The notes below the pieces were generated by a model. It was not told the DNA's origin, searched no databases, and worked only from the letters and a program-made list of their open reading frames with translations. This document shows, in pieces, positions 60,300-64,000 of a stretch of 64,000 bases of DNA (its first letter is position 1; every line of letters starts with the position of its first letter). The position numbers and the translations under genes are program-made. The stretch comes from Micropterix aruncella. Lineage: Eukaryota; Arthropoda; Insecta; Lepidoptera; Micropterigidae. The stretch lies in assembly GCA_944548615.1 (NCBI GenBank), contig OX155963.1:30221985-30285984 (forward strand), given 5' to 3'.

Positions 60300-60545
60300 G
60301 TGAGTTAGGAAAACAAAAAAAGGCAACAATCTCGTTTGACAAGAAGATCGAAACAAACAAATTTTGCAATACCACTCAGGAAATCCGCTTTTGGCCAATC
60401 CAGTTTCTCTTATCTTGCCCCCAAATTTTATAATTGCCTACCGTCAAGCATTAAAGATATTAAAATTTCATATACTTTTAAAAATAGTTTGAGTGCCTAC
60501 CTCTTAAATTGTACAAATGCAGATCTTGAACACCTTATTAGATAA
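60300..60545 (+). pseudogene. LINE ORF2 C-terminal fragment
   Basis: Reads LTRRSKQTNFAIPLRKSAFG, QSSFSYLAPKFYNCLPSSIK and YTFKNSLSAYLL, ending at a stop near 60543. TR-x...PLRKSAFGQ-x-SFSYLAPK-x-YN-x-LP...FK-x-x-L-x-x-YLL is a typical LINE tail. Confidence 0.85.
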
Positions 60546-60549
60546 TTAA

Positions 60550-61130
60550 ATCCTTATAATAAAAACATAATAGTATATGTAGTAATATAAATTGAAGACT
60601 TCTAAATTTAATTTAATTTTTATTTATTAATACATAATAATACTTATTAATACATATATAAATATATATTAATTTTTATCATGTTTTAAAATAAAATAAT
60701 AGGTTATTGAAAATTTTCATTACATTTTCTTACGAATTTTTAAATAGGTAATTAAGATATTTCTGTTACATTATGTATGATTTTGTTTATTTATGTAAAT
60801 ATAATATTATAGATTTCTTAATATAATTAAAATAAATTGTCTACCTTGGAAAAGATTGAATCTACTCACAATTTGAAATCAATAAATAATTTGTATTTTA
60901 TAATTTGTAATATAAAATATCTAAATACATATTATATATTTATCTAAAAATATCAAACTAGAAATATAAATATTCAGATGTATAGGATTCTCATTTGAAT
61001 GAAATATCTCGCAGTCGTGTATTTGTAGTCCTTTGTCTAGTTTAGGTTGTGTTCGCCCATCTATACTATTAGTCGTGTATTTGGTTTGGTCTATTTTAAA
61101 TATGATTAAATACTAATTTACCTTGTTGTC
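60550..61130. other. AT-rich non-coding sequence
   Basis: Nothing recognised. Confidence 0.4.
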
Positions 61131-61133
61131 TAT

Positions 61134-61290
61134 ATTTATTTATTCAAGAAATTATTACTATAAAACATTGATTAGCTTACAAAAATAACAGGAACCGAAT
61201 GGAAAAACCTTAACCTTTTACGTATTTGTTTCTGTCATCAAACTGGGACTAGCCCGTTCTAGGGTGGACAGGACTCTAATATTACAATCA
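61134..61290. repeat. Dispersed repeat, inverted copy of 39437-39590
   Basis: Reverse complement of gagtcctgtccaccctagaac and ccattcggttcctgttattt at 39437-39590. Confidence 0.9.
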
Positions 61291-61294
61291 AGTT

Positions 61295-62095
61295 TGCTTG
61301 ATTGCTTGATTGCTTACAAATGTACAAGTTTTAGTAAAAAGCTAATAGAACTAAATTGCCCTAAAATGTGGTCTTCAGAATAAAATAAAATAAAAAAGTA
61401 TACCTAATAATAAAAAAATATTAAAAATGAGTATAATAAATAAAATGCAATTCCATTATATAATCGGCAATAAAAATAATATAAAATTCGATTAAATAAT
61501 ATAAATAAAGTTATATGTGAGAAAAGGAAGAAACAGTCATTAATATTTAATATATGTTAAGTAATATAGGATTTAATATAAAAATACCCAGTCAAAAAAG
61601 TACGACACCCAGTCGTTGTTAAAGTCAAATAATTTTTGGTAGTTAGTTCAATGTTAAAATATACTCAACATACATGTTTAATATTATGTTAATATTTGTG
61701 CACCTAAGTTTTATTAAACTATTATTTCTAACATTTGATGTGTGGTTAGTCTGTCATGAAATATAATTACAATAATTTTCCTATTTACACTATAGTTACA
61801 AATTCGGCAGAATATATGTTTTAACTGCCTTATAGATCTTGCTATGGAAAATTTCACTGTTGGATACAAAATTGATAGATATGTCTTTACCGAGAAATAA
61901 AAACACTAAAGAAAATTACTATTTGTTATTACTGTGATGTTATTGATATTACTGATATATTTGATATTACTGTGATTACTATATGAAACCGAATCGTACT
62001 GAAACATAGTAGAAATCAAAAACAACGCTTTATTTAAAATTTGCGGTACAGGTGACCACTTGCATGGGAACGTACAATTGACAAAACTCTTTGGA
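61295..62095. other. AT-rich non-coding sequence
   Basis: Small runs of gattgctt (61300-61312). Nothing recognised. Confidence 0.4.
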
Positions 62096-62101
62096 TACGA
62101 G

Positions 62102-62240
62102 TAGGTCTAGTTAGGACACGTCTTTCCAAAAATATGCGGCCTGGATGGACTTGTCGTTCGCCTTTTGTAGGTCCTGGTGTGTGATGGGGGTTCACAACTG
62201 CGCGCAGCGTAGGAGGTGGTATTCATTCTGCAGCAGTCCT
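62102..62240. repeat. Dispersed repeat, copy 2 (see 553-690)
   Basis: aggacacgtctttccaaaaa, tcctggtgtgtgatgggggt and gtaggaggtgg in the same order as copy 1. A G-run at 62270-62281 follows. Confidence 0.75.
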
Positions 62241-62299
62241 CAGTCTGTTCAGAATACACCAGGTGGTATGGGGGGGGGGGGGAGCAGACCCCGGTGCTA

Positions 62300-63660
62300 C
62301 ACTGAGAAAAATATAACGATGTAATACATGGAAATACGCATGTTTCATGTTTCATGTTTCATTGTTGATTACGCATATAAATCGGACTAAGGTCCATACG
62401 TATAAATTAAAATGACGCGTACATCGATATATTACCTAGATACAATAGCCTTCAGATACAAATAGGTTGGCTCCATACTTTTTGATCGTAAATCATGTGA
62501 CAGAGAGAGCAATAAATTGAACAGTAGGCGAGAGAATAGCGCGCTAATATGCTTCAACGCAGCTCTCGCACCGGAAACGGTCGGCTGTCTGCCAACGGAC
62601 TGCGACCAAACTACTACTGGACGGCTTTCAGTAGTGGTTTTAAAGAGGTCATTTTCGAGCGCGAAATGCCCATCTAGGGGATCATAATATATCGATAGAC
62701 GCGTGACGGTAGTTACCGTGCCGTAATGTTATTTCATGTTATTTCATTACGTCGTGACCTTGGGATCTCGCTTCTAACATGACAGCACAGTTGTAATCGG
62801 ACTCATAAATCATGTTGAAACTACAGTATACTGTTATTTCCGTATTAACCGTACGGAAAATGTTGATGATACATTTGAGTAATGAAGTTTCAACAAAATT
62901 CCTTGTAATTCAACAAAATTGCGATTGCAACATCGTTATTCTGAATGAAACAGTAATAACAAAACGGATAAATCCAATATTTTCTCAGTGAATCTCTTCC
63001 GTAACATCCTCGCCAATTGAAGCCCTACATTGAGTGGTGCGATTCGAAGATTGACTGTCTTGGAGCGTTTGTGGGCGGCTCAAGAATGACCTTCGCGATT
63101 TGAGTCGATTGGGGAGTGGTTCTTGCCAGTGAAGTGAGTATTTTGGGTGGTCTGTCACCTTTAGGCGTTCAGAATCAGCCAGAACATCACGTGGTATTGC
63201 AGGGGGAGCGCTGCCGATGAACGTACAAAGCTTTTCGACGACAGTAGGTTTGGAAACGAGCTAATATTAGCATTTTATATCGAGCTATATCCGCAGCATT
63301 TGTGCTTTGCGTATATCTACGATTCGGTCATTACCAGGAGGGAGAACGTCGTAAATCGTAATTTAATCAAATCTTGTAAGTTACGACGTTCTGCGGCCAG
63401 TGGGCAGGATCCTGCAGTGTGGAAGTCCCTTTAATTTACTGCACATTTCGCCGAATTTATTAGGAATATCAATTTATGTACACTAAATCTAATCGCTTTT
63501 GTGAGTACCTCGCTTCACAAATTAATATTTAATAACAAATTTTAACGTAACCCCATCAGAGAGTCAACGTTAATTTAATTATTTCTTCCCTTTCATCGGA
63601 ACGCAATATACCCCTGATTCTAATGATTTGTAATAGTAAGTCTAATTAATTATAATTAGT
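62300..63660. other. Non-coding sequence before the third Runt exon
   Basis: 62540-62720 and 63000-63400 have mixed composition without repeat partners here. 62755-62850 pairs inverted with 19795-19880. They may hold regulatory elements, but no motif was tested. Confidence 0.3.
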
Positions 63661-63691
63661 GAAGTAAATATTGTCGTGTCTCATTTACCAG

Positions 63692-63898
63692 GTCCAACAA
63701 GCGGTCCTCAACAGATCAGGGCCTTCGGTTTAGGACAAAGACCTTTCCTCGAGGGAGCACCTTTTGGTCCGTTGCGGGACTTGAGGGAGCTGCGCGATTT
63801 GGACTATCGACGGAAAGGCTCCTTACCTTGCACTCAAACTACAACCTCATCACAAGACTGCCACGAGTACAAGACGAATGCCAATCTGCAACTAGGGG
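63692..63898 (+). CDS. Runt-domain transcription factor, exon just after the Runt domain
   Basis: The acceptor is tcatttaccag (AG 63690-63691) and the donor is GTGAGT from 63899. Phase 1 at both ends matches the exon at 44230-44343, and a serine codon (a|gt) is formed across the join. The peptide begins SPTSGPQQIRAFGLGQRPF and then has GPLRDLRELRDLDYRRKG, followed by a Ser/Thr-rich segment ending NANLQLG. The basic/leucine stretch is placed like the region that follows the Runt domain in other RUNX proteins. Assignment rests on splice phase, an open frame and position rather than on a signature motif. The C-terminal groucho-binding VWRPY expected of the family is not in the window. Length 207 bp is a multiple of three. 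Confidence 0.82.
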
Positions 63899-64000
63899 GT
63901 GAGTCACACTTCTCATTTTTTGACAAAACTTTAAGCAATTATGATAATTGACATATTATCTATATGAAAATCATGACATTAAAATAGGATCACTGGCAAC

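Overview
This window is insect nuclear DNA, probably from a moth or butterfly. It is AT-rich and dense in transposon remnants. The short Helitron copies that start TCTATACTAATATTATAAAG (reverse strand) and the CR1/Daphne-like LINE with an (ATG)n tail are types I associate with Lepidoptera. The order is an inference and was not tested.

Only one host gene is visible. Three plus-strand exons (6180-6419, 44230-44343, 63692-63898) belong to a Runt-family (RUNX) transcription factor. The first two encode most of the Runt DNA-binding domain. The third encodes the start of the region after it. All three junctions are phase 1 with canonical AG/GT sites. The introns are about 37.8 kb and 19.3 kb, so nearly all of the window is intron. 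The 5' exon(s) and the C-terminal exons lie outside the window or were not recognised. The sequence is unlike Runt proper and closer to the lozenge/RunxA/RunxB type, but I cannot name the paralogue.

Layout: 1-6179 (upstream intron): a piggyBac-type MITE, a small inverted-repeat element, an RTE-like LINE remnant and a degraded foldback element just before the first exon. 6420-44229 (intron 1): an (AT)n tract, many copies of an unclassified GC-rich retroposon, a 1.5 kb inverted array of a 0.62 kb unit, a foldback element with 12-bp target duplications carrying a reverse transcriptase fragment, a mariner C-terminus, two Helitron copies in the CTAG family plus one related element, a nearly complete CR1/Daphne-like LINE (27.2-30.7 kb), and an R1-clade LINE (32.15-34.29 kb) with 18-bp target duplications inside the GC-rich repeat. 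44344-63691 (intron 2): a 0.9 kb terminal-inverted-repeat element, another Helitron, a piggyBac element with a decayed transposase, a tRNA-like SINE head, more foldback and GC-rich repeats, and long (AT)n tracts.

The least explained items are three. The first is the GC-rich retroposon, with conserved hairpins, short arrays and a 16-bp target duplication seen three times. The second is the foldback family, with exactly 12-bp target duplications in three copies. The third is the 0.62 kb unit arranged as an inverted dimer. No CRISPR array, rRNA or confident functional tRNA was seen.
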